From the NCBI RefSeq assembly GCF_010500245.1, contig NZ_JAAGOX010000022.1:124001-188000 (forward strand): DNA of 64,000 nt, in the 5' to 3' direction. This document shows, one piece after another, positions 11,742 through 20,008 of the stretch. Source of the stretch: Ruegeria sp. PrR005 (lineage in GTDB: Bacteria; Pseudomonadota; Alphaproteobacteria; Rhodobacterales; Rhodobacteraceae). A model generated the notes under the pieces. The model worked only from the letters and a program-made list of their open reading frames with translations. It had not been told where the DNA came from and made no database searches. Position numbers and translations under genes: made by a program. Numbering within the stretch: position 1 is the first letter of the stretch; every line of letters starts with the position of its first letter.

Positions 11742-13082
11742 ATGGCCCGGGCTCTTGCTCTTGCCGCCGCCCTGTTTGCCGCGCCTCATCTTGGTGCGGC
11801 CGAAGGGCAGGAGACAGTCACGACCTTTACTTTGGAAAACGGCATGGATGTCGTGGTGATCGAGGATCACCGCGCCCCCGTGGTGCAGCATATGGTCTGG
11901 TATCGGGCAGGATCGGCGGACGAACCGGTGGGATCATCCGGTGTGGCGCATTTCCTCGAACACCTGTTGTTCAAGGCCACGGATACGCTTGAGGCCGGCG
12001 AATTGTCGGCCACCGTCGCCGCCAACGGTGGACAAGACAACGCATTCACCTCGTACGACTACACCGCATATTTTCAGCGCGTCGCTGCCGACCGGCTGGA
12101 GTTGATGATGCGGATGGAGGCGGACCGGATGCGCAACATCCGCCTGACCGAGCGCGATATCGTGACCGAGCGCGACGTGATCCTGGAAGAGCGCAACCAG
12201 CGCACCGAGAACAACCCGCGGTCCTTGTTCGGTGAGCAGATGGATGCGGCGCAATTCCTCAACCATCGCTATGGCGTTCCGGTGATCGGCTGGAGACACG
12301 AGATGGAAACGCTCGACATGGACGATGCGCTGTCCTTCTACCGCACCTATTACACACCGAACAACGCCATCCTTGTGGTGACCGGCGATGTGGAGCCGGA
12401 GGCGGTGCGCGAACTGGCCGAGACCTATTACGGCGTGATCCCGGCCAACCCTGACTTGCCGGAACGGTTCAGAACTCAGGAGCCGCCGCAGACGGCGGCG
12501 CGCAGGCTGACCTTCAAGGATGCCCGCGTGGCCCAGCCTTATGTGCATCGGTCCTATCTTGCGCCCGAGCGTGACAGTGGAAAGCAGGAAACCGCAGCCG
12601 CCCTGTTTTTGCTGGCAAAGCTGCTGGGTGGCGGTAACACGTCCTATCTGAACGAAAAGCTCCAGTTCGACAGCCAGACAGCGATCTATACCGGTGCTTT
12701 CTATGGCGCCATGTCGCTTGACGATACAACCTTTGACTTGATCGTGGTTCCGGCGCAGGGCGTATCCCTGCAAGAGGCCGAAGACGCGATGGACAAGACG
12801 CTTGCCGATTTCATCGCCGAAGGTGTCGATCAGGCCGATCTGGACCGGATCAAGATGCAGTTGCGGGCCGCGCTCATCTATGAGCGCGACAATGTCGACG
12901 GGATCGGGAACCGGTATGGGGCGGCGCTTGCCAGCGGTCTGACGGTCGAGGATGTGCAGGCTTGGCCCGAAATTCTGCAAGCCGTGACCGGTGAAGAGAT
13001 CGTCGCAGCAGCGCGGCAAGTGCTGAAACCCGAGGCATCGGTGACCGGCTGGCTGATGAATGACGCGGAGGTGACGCAATGA
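11742..13082 (+). CDS. Periplasmic M16-family zinc peptidase (catalytic-type subunit)
   Basis: A 446-residue insulinase-like peptidase with a signal peptide (LALAAALFAAPHLGAAEG). The inverted zinc motif HFLEH is present, about residues 70-74 from the chosen start, with the downstream Glu-rich helix RDVILEERNQR supplying the third zinc ligand. Two M16 domains (N-terminal and C-terminal) follow one another. ATG 11742 was preferred to ATG 11736 because GGAGG (11731-11735) touches the latter. The stop overlaps the next M16 gene as ATGA, so active and inactive partners are made together, as in heterodimeric M16B proteases. Confidence 0.88.
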   Translation: MARALALAAALFAAPHLGAAEGQETVTTFTLENGMDVVVIEDHRAPVVQHMVWYRAGSADEPVGSSGVAHFLEHLLFKATDTLEAGELSATVAANGGQDNAFTSYDYTAYFQRVAADRLELMMRMEADRMRNIRLTERDIVTERDVILEERNQRTENNPRSLFGEQMDAAQFLNHRYGVPVIGWRHEMETLDMDDALSFYRTYYTPNNAILVVTGDVEPEAVRELAETYYGVIPANPDLPERFRTQEPPQTAARRLTFKDARVAQPYVHRSYLAPERDSGKQETAAALFLLAKLLGGGNTSYLNEKLQFDSQTAIYTGAFYGAMSLDDTTFDLIVVPAQGVSLQEAEDAMDKTLADFIAEGVDQADLDRIKMQLRAALIYERDNVDGIGNRYGAALASGLTVEDVQAWPEILQAVTGEEIVAAARQVLKPEASVTGWLMNDAEVTQ

Positions 13083-14389
13083 AACGCCTGTTTGCCTGTG
13101 TTATTGCCCTGATCATCGCTTTGCCCGCCTGGGCCGAGGTCAAGATCAAGGAGGTCACGTCGCCCGGTGGCCAGAATGCGTGGCTGGTCGAGGATCACTC
13201 GATCCCCTTTACCGCGCTGGAGATCTGGTTTCAGGGTGGAACCTCTCTGGATGCGCCGGGAAAGCGAGGCGCGACCTATCTGATGACGGGCTTAATCGAA
13301 GAGGGCGCCGGAGATCTTGACGCGCGCGCCTATGCCCGTCGGCTGGAGGAATTGGCGGCCTCCTTCGACTTTGACGTGACCGATGACACGCTGTCCATCT
13401 CCACCCGCTTCCTGACCGAAAACAGGGATCAGGTAATCGAGTTGCTGCGCACGACCCTGCATGCGCCGCGGTTCGATCAGGACGCAATAGATCGGGTGCG
13501 GGCGCAGGTGATCTCGGGCCTCAAATCGGACGAGACGGACCCCAACAGCATTGCCGGCGCCTCGCTGTCGGCCGCTGTTTATGGCGAGCACCCCTATGCA
13601 ACCGAGGGTAAGGGTACCATCGAAAGCGTTTCGGCACTGACACGCGACGATATCGTCGCGGCCTTTGATGGAACTGTGGCGCGCGACCGTGTTTTTGTCG
13701 GGGCTGTGGGTGATATCACGCCTGAGGAATTGGGCGCCGTGCTCGACACGCTTTTGGCCGATCTGCCGGAAACCGGGGCGCCTATCCCGGACAAGGCCAA
13801 GATCAGCATTCCGGGCGGCGTTGAAGTTGTCGATTTCGACACGCCGCAATCCGTGGCGCTGTTTGTTCAGCAAGGGATTGACCGGGACGACCCGAACTTC
13901 TTTGCGGCCTATATTCTGAACCACATCATCGGCGGCGGCGGGTTTGAAAGCCGCCTGATGCAGGAGGTGCGCGAGAAACGGGGGCTGACCTACGGGGTCT
14001 ATTCCTATCTTCTCCCCAAGGACCTGGCGTCGATCTATATGGGGTCTGTCGCCTCGGCTAATGACAAGATCGCCGAGGCAGTTTCCGTTGTCCGCGAGGT
14101 TTGGGCCGATGTCGCCGCGAATGGCGTGACCGCCAGGGAACTTGAGGATGCCAAGACCTATCTCACCGGAGCCTATCCGTTGCGGTTCGATGGCAATGGC
14201 CGTATTGCCAACATCCTGGTCGGGATGCAGGTTCAGGGCTTGCCGATCGAATACATCGCCACCCGCAACGATCAGGTGAATGCGGTCACGCTGGAAGAAA
14301 TCAACGCCTTTGCCGCCGATTTCCTCGATCCCGAGGGGCTGAGCTTTACCGTGGTCGGCAAACCGGTGGGATTGGACAGCACCAATTGA
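13079..14389 (+). CDS. Periplasmic M16-family peptidase homologue lacking the zinc motif
   Basis: A 436-residue M16-like protein with a signal peptide (MKRLFACVIALIIALPAWAE). Where the active partner has HFLEH, this one has TYLMTGLIEEG, so it cannot bind catalytic zinc. The C-terminal half keeps the conserved VREKRGLTYGVYSYL substrate-binding helix (the Arg/Tyr pair of M16B subunits). This is the regulatory or substrate-binding half of an M16B heterodimer, coupled to the upstream gene by an ATGA overlap. A hairpin follows the stop. Confidence 0.88.
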   Translation: MKRLFACVIALIIALPAWAEVKIKEVTSPGGQNAWLVEDHSIPFTALEIWFQGGTSLDAPGKRGATYLMTGLIEEGAGDLDARAYARRLEELAASFDFDVTDDTLSISTRFLTENRDQVIELLRTTLHAPRFDQDAIDRVRAQVISGLKSDETDPNSIAGASLSAAVYGEHPYATEGKGTIESVSALTRDDIVAAFDGTVARDRVFVGAVGDITPEELGAVLDTLLADLPETGAPIPDKAKISIPGGVEVVDFDTPQSVALFVQQGIDRDDPNFFAAYILNHIIGGGGFESRLMQEVREKRGLTYGVYSYLLPKDLASIYMGSVASANDKIAEAVSVVREVWADVAANGVTARELEDAKTYLTGAYPLRFDGNGRIANILVGMQVQGLPIEYIATRNDQVNAVTLEEINAFAADFLDPEGLSFTVVGKPVGLDSTN

Positions 14390-14394
14390 CGGGC

Positions 14395-14415
14395 GGGCCA
14401 CCGGCCCGGTGGCCC
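14395..14415. terminator. Hairpin between convergent M16 and SDR genes
   Basis: GGGCCACC (14395-14402) pairs with GGTGGCCC (14408-14415) around a 5-base loop, in the 32-bp gap between two convergent stop codons. It has no good T-tract; probably a bidirectional terminator. Confidence 0.5.
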
Positions 14416-14421
14416 CGCTTG

Positions 14422-15234
14422 TCATCCACGTTTCGGTATCGCGCGCAGCATCTGGCCGATCATCTGTCCGGCCCGACCCGAGCCGCGCTGATAAAGCGCC
14501 CCATCGACCGAAAGGACCGTGCCGCTGATGTAGGATGCCATGTCCGAGCCGAGGAACAGGCAGGCATTGGCCACGTCCTGTGGCTGACCCCAGCGGCCCA
14601 GCGGCACATCGCCCTTGAAAATCTTCTCCGCCTCGGGGCTAGGGGCCAGACGCTTGGCGCCTTCGGTTCCTTCGATGAAGCCTGGCACGACCGAGTTCAC
14701 CCGGATCCCCTCGGGCCCCCATTCCAGGCTCAGCGTGCGGGTGATCTGGTCGACCCCTGCCTTGGCGGCACAGACATGCGCCTGCCCCTCGTAGGGCAGC
14801 CAGGATTGCGGCGCCGAGATGTTGATGATGCTGGCGCCGGGGCGTTTGAAATGCGGATAGGCTCCCTTCATCACATGCACGGTGCCCATCAGGTCGATGT
14901 CGATTACCGTTTTGAAAGCGTTGATTGACATGTCCGCAGTCAGCGCCGGGAAGTTGCCCGCAGCGCCCGAGACCAGCACATCGAACTCGCCCAACTGGTC
15001 ACGGAACCCTTGCAGGCCCGCTGCCACCGCCTCGGCATCGCGTACGTCGAAGGATGCTCCGATGGCCTCCTGCGCCCCTGCGGCGCGCAACTCGGCCACC
15101 GTGTCGTCGACCTTGTCCTGACTGCGGCTGGCCACAGCCAGCCGGGCACCGGCCTTGGCAAAAGCCAGTGCGATACCGCGATTGATGCCGCTGGTGCCGC
15201 CGATCACCACCACGGTCTTGCCGGTAAAATCCAT
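14422..15234 (-). CDS. Short-chain dehydrogenase/reductase, 2,4-dienoyl-CoA reductase-like
   Basis: A 270-residue SDR with the cofactor loop GGTSGINRG (12-20) and the NNAG-equivalent GAAGN (90-94). The active-site segment reads QAHVCAAKAGVD: Lys158 is present but the Tyr of YxxxK is replaced by Val154, as in 2,4-dienoyl-CoA reductases, which use other residues. The segment LSLEWGPEGIRVNSVVPGFI is also typical of that group, so NADPH-dependent dienoyl- or enoyl-type reduction is plausible. It lies 27 bp downstream of ALDH16 with a strong GGGAGG site, so it belongs to the deoC operon. The physiological substrate is not known. Confidence 0.75.
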   Translation of the reverse strand: MDFTGKTVVVIGGTSGINRGIALAFAKAGARLAVASRSQDKVDDTVAELRAAGAQEAIGASFDVRDAEAVAAGLQGFRDQLGEFDVLVSGAAGNFPALTADMSINAFKTVIDIDLMGTVHVMKGAYPHFKRPGASIINISAPQSWLPYEGQAHVCAAKAGVDQITRTLSLEWGPEGIRVNSVVPGFIEGTEGAKRLAPSPEAEKIFKGDVPLGRWGQPQDVANACLFLGSDMASYISGTVLSVDGALYQRGSGRAGQMIGQMLRAIPKRG

Positions 15235-15261
15235 ATAGAGCCTCCCTTGGGCAGGGATGCC

Positions 15262-17595
15262 CTATTCTCCGTAGGGCACCCAGATGTTCTTGATTTCGGT
15301 CGCAGCCTGAAGGAACCGCTTGCTGTGGTCCACGCCCCAATCAAGGGACGTTGCGTTATTGACCCAGGTCCGTTTCAGGTTGCCCGCCGCCGCCCTTTCG
15401 ATCTCGGCCGACAGGTCGGTCGAGGAGAAGGACCAGACCGCATCGACGTTCAGATGTGACGCCAGCGGTTTGGCCAGTTCCCCATGGCTGCCCGTCAGGA
15501 TGTTGACCACGCCCGCCGGCACGTCCGAAGTGTCGAGGATCTGATAAAAGTCGGTAGCCGCCAGTGGATAGGGCTCACTTGCCGCCAGCACCACGCGGTT
15601 GCCCATGGCGATCGCGGGCGCCATGACCGAGACAAGGCCCAGGAGCGGCGCCTCGTCTGCGCAAAGTGCGCCGATCACGCCCACGGGTTCCTTCATCGCC
15701 AGCGCCACGCCCCGGATCGGCACGCCATGCACCTGCCCGTCATACTTGTCGGCCCAGGCGGCGGCGGTGAAGAGACGCTGGATGCTGGCCTCGACCTCTT
15801 GTGCGCCGCCGCGCTTGCCGGTCATCGCGTCGATGCGATGGGCGAACTCCTCGGCCCGGGCCGACAGGTTCTCGCCGATGTAATAGAGGATCTGCGCGCG
15901 CAGGTGGCCGGTGGTCTTTGCCCATCCGGCGGCACCTGCGGCGGCCTCGACCGCGTTGCGCACATCCTTGCGGTTGGCAAGGCCCACATGACCCAACAGG
16001 CCGGATTTGCCCCAGACGGGACGCGAGTAACCACCATCGGGCCGGGCCTGCTTGCCCCCAACATATAGCTTCGCCGTGCGGTCGATCGGGTCAACCGGTG
16101 CGCCTTGGCCGGTGGCGGGCTCGATCCGGGCCAGCGCCTTACACTTGCCTTTGGGCCGGGTGTAAGCGGCCAGCCCCTCCCACCCGCCTTCGCGGCCAAA
16201 GCCGCTTTCGCGGACACCGCCAAAACCGGCGGCGGCATCAAACAGGTTGGTGGCATTCACCCAGACCACGCCCGCCACAAGCTTCGGCGCGATATCGAAC
16301 GCCAGATTCACGTTCTCGGTCCAGACCGTGGCGGCCAGCCCATACCGGGTGTTGTTGGCCAGTTCCACCGCCTCGGCCGGGGTGCGGAAGGTGGTCGAGA
16401 CGAGAACGGGGCCAAAGATCTCTTCCTGCATCAACGGGTCGCTGGTCGACAGCCCGGTGATCAGGGTCGGCGGGTAATAGCAACCGTTTTCGGGCAGGGC
16501 ACAGGAGGCTTGGTGCACCGTACCGGCTGTGTTGCTGGCGACCATCCGCTCTATGGTCTGCAATTGCACCGGATCGACAACCGCGCCGACGTCGATGCAC
16601 TTGTCCAGCGGATTGCCCAGCCGCAGCCCGTCCATGCGGGCGCGAAGCTTGGAATGAAAGCGATCCGCGATCCCCTCTTGCACCAAGAGGCGCGACCCGG
16701 CGCAGCAGACCTGCCCCTGATTGAACCAGATCGCATCGACCAGCCCTTCGATGGCGGAATCGATATCGGCATCGTCGAACACGATATAGGCGGACTTGCC
16801 GCCCAGTTCGAGCGTCAGTTCCAGCCCCCGCCCGGCGGTGGCCTCGCGGATGCGGCGGCCCACGGCGGTGGAGCCGGTAAAGGCGATCTTGTCCACATCC
16901 GACGCCACGATCATCTCGCCCACGGCGCCGTCGCCGGTGACGATGTTGACCACCCCCTTGGGCACACCGGCCTGCTGGCAGATATCGGCAAAAAGCAGCG
17001 CGGTGAGCGAAGTATATTCGGCGGGTTTCAGCACCACGGTGTTGCCCATGGCGAGCGCAGGCGCGACCTTCCACGCCAGCATCAGCAGGGGGAAGTTCCA
17101 GGGGATGATCTGGCCGCAGACACCCAACGGTTCGGCATCGGGCAGTTCGCTCTCCATCAACTGGGCCATGCCCGCGTGGTAGTAGAAGTGCCGCTGCGCC
17201 AGAGGGATGTCGATGTCGCGGCTTTCCCGGATCGGTTTGCCGTTGTCGAGGGTTTCCAGCACGGCAAACAGGCGGCTGTGTTTCTGCAATAGGCGAGCAA
17301 TTGCATAGAGATAGCGCGCCCGGCCCGCGCCGCCCAGCGCGGCCCATTTCGGCTGCGCCTTGCGGGCAGCGGCGACGGCGGCATCCACCTCGGCCTGGGT
17401 TGCCTGGGTTAGCGTTGCCAGCACCTCGCCGGTGGCGGGGTTGCGGCTGTCGAACCCGTCGCCCGGCGCGGTAAAGGCGCCGTCGATGAAATGGCCGAAA
17501 CGGTCACCCTGATCGACCAGCCAGGCCAGCGCCTCGGCGGCGCTTTCGGGGGCGGGGCCGTATTCCATGGTTTCGAAGAGTTCCTTGATGCTCAT
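15262..17595 (-). CDS. Tandem-domain aldehyde dehydrogenase of the ALDH16 family
   Basis: A 777-residue protein made of a full ALDH (about 30-490) and a second, degenerate ALDH-like half (about 510-777). The first half has the Glu of ELGGKS and the nucleophile region NQGQVCCAGSRL. The second half keeps the cofactor-domain outline but lacks a nucleophile Cys and the GGKS block. This is the ALDH16 architecture, catalytically competent in bacteria. Next to deoC, its likely job is oxidation of the acetaldehyde released from deoxyribose 5-phosphate (inference). Start ATG 17595, overlapping the upstream small gene's stop as ATGA. Confidence 0.85.
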   Translation of the reverse strand: MSIKELFETMEYGPAPESAAEALAWLVDQGDRFGHFIDGAFTAPGDGFDSRNPATGEVLATLTQATQAEVDAAVAAARKAQPKWAALGGAGRARYLYAIARLLQKHSRLFAVLETLDNGKPIRESRDIDIPLAQRHFYYHAGMAQLMESELPDAEPLGVCGQIIPWNFPLLMLAWKVAPALAMGNTVVLKPAEYTSLTALLFADICQQAGVPKGVVNIVTGDGAVGEMIVASDVDKIAFTGSTAVGRRIREATAGRGLELTLELGGKSAYIVFDDADIDSAIEGLVDAIWFNQGQVCCAGSRLLVQEGIADRFHSKLRARMDGLRLGNPLDKCIDVGAVVDPVQLQTIERMVASNTAGTVHQASCALPENGCYYPPTLITGLSTSDPLMQEEIFGPVLVSTTFRTPAEAVELANNTRYGLAATVWTENVNLAFDIAPKLVAGVVWVNATNLFDAAAGFGGVRESGFGREGGWEGLAAYTRPKGKCKALARIEPATGQGAPVDPIDRTAKLYVGGKQARPDGGYSRPVWGKSGLLGHVGLANRKDVRNAVEAAAGAAGWAKTTGHLRAQILYYIGENLSARAEEFAHRIDAMTGKRGGAQEVEASIQRLFTAAAWADKYDGQVHGVPIRGVALAMKEPVGVIGALCADEAPLLGLVSVMAPAIAMGNRVVLAASEPYPLAATDFYQILDTSDVPAGVVNILTGSHGELAKPLASHLNVDAVWSFSSTDLSAEIERAAAGNLKRTWVNNATSLDWGVDHSKRFLQAATEIKNIWVPYGE

Positions 17596-17858
17596 AGTGA
17601 TTTCATCCCCATACCCTTTGTTGAAAGGGACCAAGGCTCAGAGGCTGTATTCTTGTTCATGATGCCTTGCTTTCGCAATTGAGTTGCGGCCCATCGCATT
17701 TCGTATTGCCAAGTGAGTAGCATCTTTTTGTCGGACGTGATCGTGCTCGAATGGTTGTCCCAGATGTATTCGGCGACCTGTACAAGCTGGGCGGTGCCTC
17801 CGAGCGTTTTTAGAGCATCAAATACCCAGGGAAGTGTCACTTCTCTACCACTTGTCAT
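17592..17858 (-). CDS. Small winged-helix-like protein (Mrr_N-like), function unknown
   Basis: An 88-residue protein wedged between deoC and ALDH16. The pattern LPWVFDALKTLGG, EYIWDN, then RWAATQLRKQGIM and a final SLSTKGMG resembles the winged-helix N-terminal domain of Mrr-type proteins (RINWALSYLKKAG...LTxxG) without any nuclease domain. Its ATG lies 3 bases after the deoC stop and its TGA overlaps the ALDH16 ATG, so it is part of the operon. The coding sequence is clearly AT-richer than both neighbours, suggesting a separate origin. A DNA-binding role is inferred from fold resemblance only. Confidence 0.6.
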   Translation of the reverse strand: MTSGREVTLPWVFDALKTLGGTAQLVQVAEYIWDNHSSTITSDKKMLLTWQYEMRWAATQLRKQGIMNKNTASEPWSLSTKGMGMKSL

Positions 17859-17861
17859 CAA

Positions 17862-18851
17862 TCAACCCACCGCATGCCGGTATCCGGCGGAATAAGCGCC
17901 GGTCACGTGATGTTCTAGCTGCCGCTCGATATCGCCCAACAGCGACGAGGCGCCGAACCGGAAGAGATCCGGTTGCAGCCAGCGGTCGCCCAGCTCGTCC
18001 TTCATGAGCGACAGATAGACCAGCGCGTCTTTGGCCTTGGAAATCCCGCCCGCGGGCTTGTAGCCAACCCGGTATCCGGTGCGGTCGTAATAGTCGCGGA
18101 TCGCGCGGATCATAACCAGCGACACGGGTAGGGTGGCGTTGACGCTTTCCTTGCCGGTCGAGGTCTTGATGAAATCCGCCCCTGCCATCATGCAGACCAG
18201 CGAGGCGCGCGCCACGTTGCGCAACGACCCCAGCTCTCCAGTCGCCAGGATTGCCTTGACATGGGCATGGCCGCAGGCGGCGCGGAACGCCTTCATCTCG
18301 TCATAAAGCGCCTGCCAATCGCCGGTCAGCACATGCCGGCGCGAGATCACGATGTCGATCTCTTCGGCGCCTGCTGCCACGCTTTCGCCGATCTCGGCCA
18401 CTCGCAGGTGAAAGGGCGACAGACCCGCCGGAAACCCGGTGCTGACGGCGGCCACCGGAATGCCGGTGCCCTCAAGCGCCTCGACCGCGGTCTCGATCAT
18501 GTCGTGATAGACGCATACCGCGCCGGTGGTAATCGGCCCCATACCCAGCGCGTCCAGCAGCGCGGGCGCCACCGGTTGCCGCGCCTTGGCGCAGAGGCGC
18601 CGCACCCGGCCCACGGTGTCGTCGCCTGACAACGTGGTCAGGTCGATCAACGTGATCGCCTTCAACAGCCAGGCGGCCTGATAGTCCCTTTTCACCGAGC
18701 GCCTGCCGGGCAGGGTCGCCGCCCGCCGTTCTATCGCCGAGGTATTGGCCTGCACCGCGCGAACCCAGTCTAGATCCAGCTCCATGCCCGGGTTTCGCGG
18801 CTCGGTCACTTGCGGCAGATGCGCGGTGCGCTCAAGGCTCTGCGTTTCCAT
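17862..18851 (-). CDS. deoC: Deoxyribose-phosphate aldolase
   Basis: A 329-residue class I aldolase converting 2-deoxy-D-ribose 5-phosphate into acetaldehyde and glyceraldehyde 3-phosphate. The Schiff-base Lys is in DFIKTSTGKE, with the DLTTLSGDDT loop and GYKPAGGI phosphate site also present. It is longer than the E. coli enzyme and closer to eukaryotic-type DERA. The ATG at 18851 was chosen for its AAAGGA site; an upstream in-frame start at 18881 lacks one. First gene of an operon with ALDH16, diverging from the metal transporter operon. Confidence 0.92.
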   Translation of the reverse strand: METQSLERTAHLPQVTEPRNPGMELDLDWVRAVQANTSAIERRAATLPGRRSVKRDYQAAWLLKAITLIDLTTLSGDDTVGRVRRLCAKARQPVAPALLDALGMGPITTGAVCVYHDMIETAVEALEGTGIPVAAVSTGFPAGLSPFHLRVAEIGESVAAGAEEIDIVISRRHVLTGDWQALYDEMKAFRAACGHAHVKAILATGELGSLRNVARASLVCMMAGADFIKTSTGKESVNATLPVSLVMIRAIRDYYDRTGYRVGYKPAGGISKAKDALVYLSLMKDELGDRWLQPDLFRFGASSLLGDIERQLEHHVTGAYSAGYRHAVG

Positions 18852-18968
18852 CGTCACATCCTTTGGGAGGTTTACCGCCAAGGTCGCATGACCTGCGACA
18901 GATTGGCAAGCGGGGGCGGGCTGTTCGCGGCGTCAAAATTTTACCATTCGGACAAAAAGGTTCTTTCT

Positions 18969-19018
18969 TGCGAATAATTCTCAATTGCGTTGACTTAGTT
19001 GCGAATGGTTCTCATATT
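18969..19018 (+). promoter_or_regulatory. Promoter with two tandem Fur-family-like operators
   Basis: Two copies of an imperfect 7-1-7 palindrome occur: TGCGAATAATTCTCA (18969-18983) and TGCGAATGGTTCTCA (19000-19014), 31 bp apart centre to centre. A -35 TTGACT (18990-18995) lies between them and a weak -10 CATATT (19013-19018) overlaps the second site at 17-bp spacing. The TGnGAAT-n-ATTCTCA shape is that of Fur-family (Fur/Mur/Zur) boxes. Metal-dependent repression of the downstream transporter is inferred. Confidence 0.65.
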
Positions 19019-19051
19019 CATCCGCATGATATCGAGATTTCGAGGTACGTG

Positions 19052-20005
19052 ATGATTCGCCGTGGATTCCTTGCCGCACTTGCCCTGACTTGCAGCTTGC
19101 CGATGATGGCCTGGGCCGAGGCGCCGCTGCGTGTGGTGGCGACCACGGGCATGATCGCCGATGCCGCCCGGCAGGTCGGCGGCGATCTGGTCGAGGTCAC
19201 CGGCCTGATGGGGCCGGGCATCGACCCGCATGCCTATCGCCAGACCCGCAGCGATATCGTGGCCATGACCCGCGCCGATCTGGTGCTGTGGCACGGTCTC
19301 TACCTCGAAGCACAGATGGAAAGCTTTTTCCACGATCTGGGGCGCAAGCGTCAGGTGGTCGCCGTGGCCGAGGGGATCGACCCCTCCCGCCTGCGCGCCC
19401 ATGACGACTATGCCGACAAGTTCGACCCGCATGTCTGGATGACCCCGGAGCTGTGGCGCGATGTGGTCGCCGAGGTCGCCCGCGCCTTGAGCGAAACCCG
19501 CCCCGAGGCCGCTGAAACCTTTGCCGCCAACGCCGCCCGCCATATCGCCGATCTGGACCGGTTGTCGGACTATGCCGAGACGGTTCTGGCCACGGTGCCT
19601 GAGGGCAAACGGGTGCTGGTCACCGCGCATGACGCGTTCGGTTATTTCGGGCAGACCTATGGGTTTGAGGTTCTGGGCGTGCAAGGAATCTCGACCCAGT
19701 CGGAGGCGGGGCTGAACCGGATCGCGGAACTGGTCGACACACTGGTGTCGCGCAAGATCACGGCGGTCTTTGTCGAAAGCTCGGTTTCGGACCGCTCGGT
19801 CCGAGCGCTGATCGAAGGCGCGGCGGCACAAGGGCATCAGGTTCATGTGGGCGGCGAGCTCTATTCCGATGCGATGGGGCCCGACGGCTCTTATGAGGGG
19901 ACCTATCTGGGCATGCTTGATCACAACATCACCACCATCGCCGCCGCATTGGGCGGGCAAGTGCCGATACGCGGCATGGATGGCAAACTGTCGGCGGGGT
20001 TCTGA
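19052..20005 (+). CDS. Mn/Zn ABC transporter, periplasmic metal-binding protein (TroA/SitA type)
   Basis: A 317-residue cluster A-I solute-binding protein with a signal peptide (FLAALALTCSLPMMAWAE). Metal ligands fit the TroA set: His60 (GIDPHAY), His127 (DPHVWM), His193 (TAHDAFGYF) and Asp273 (ELYSDAMG). There is no His-rich loop of the kind seen in ZnuA, which slightly favours manganese or a broader specificity. It is the first gene of a four-gene operon behind two Fur-like boxes. Start ATG 19052 after GAGG. Confidence 0.9.
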   Translation: MIRRGFLAALALTCSLPMMAWAEAPLRVVATTGMIADAARQVGGDLVEVTGLMGPGIDPHAYRQTRSDIVAMTRADLVLWHGLYLEAQMESFFHDLGRKRQVVAVAEGIDPSRLRAHDDYADKFDPHVWMTPELWRDVVAEVARALSETRPEAAETFAANAARHIADLDRLSDYAETVLATVPEGKRVLVTAHDAFGYFGQTYGFEVLGVQGISTQSEAGLNRIAELVDTLVSRKITAVFVESSVSDRSVRALIEGAAAQGHQVHVGGELYSDAMGPDGSYEGTYLGMLDHNITTIAAALGGQVPIRGMDGKLSAGF

Positions 20006-20008
20006 GCA

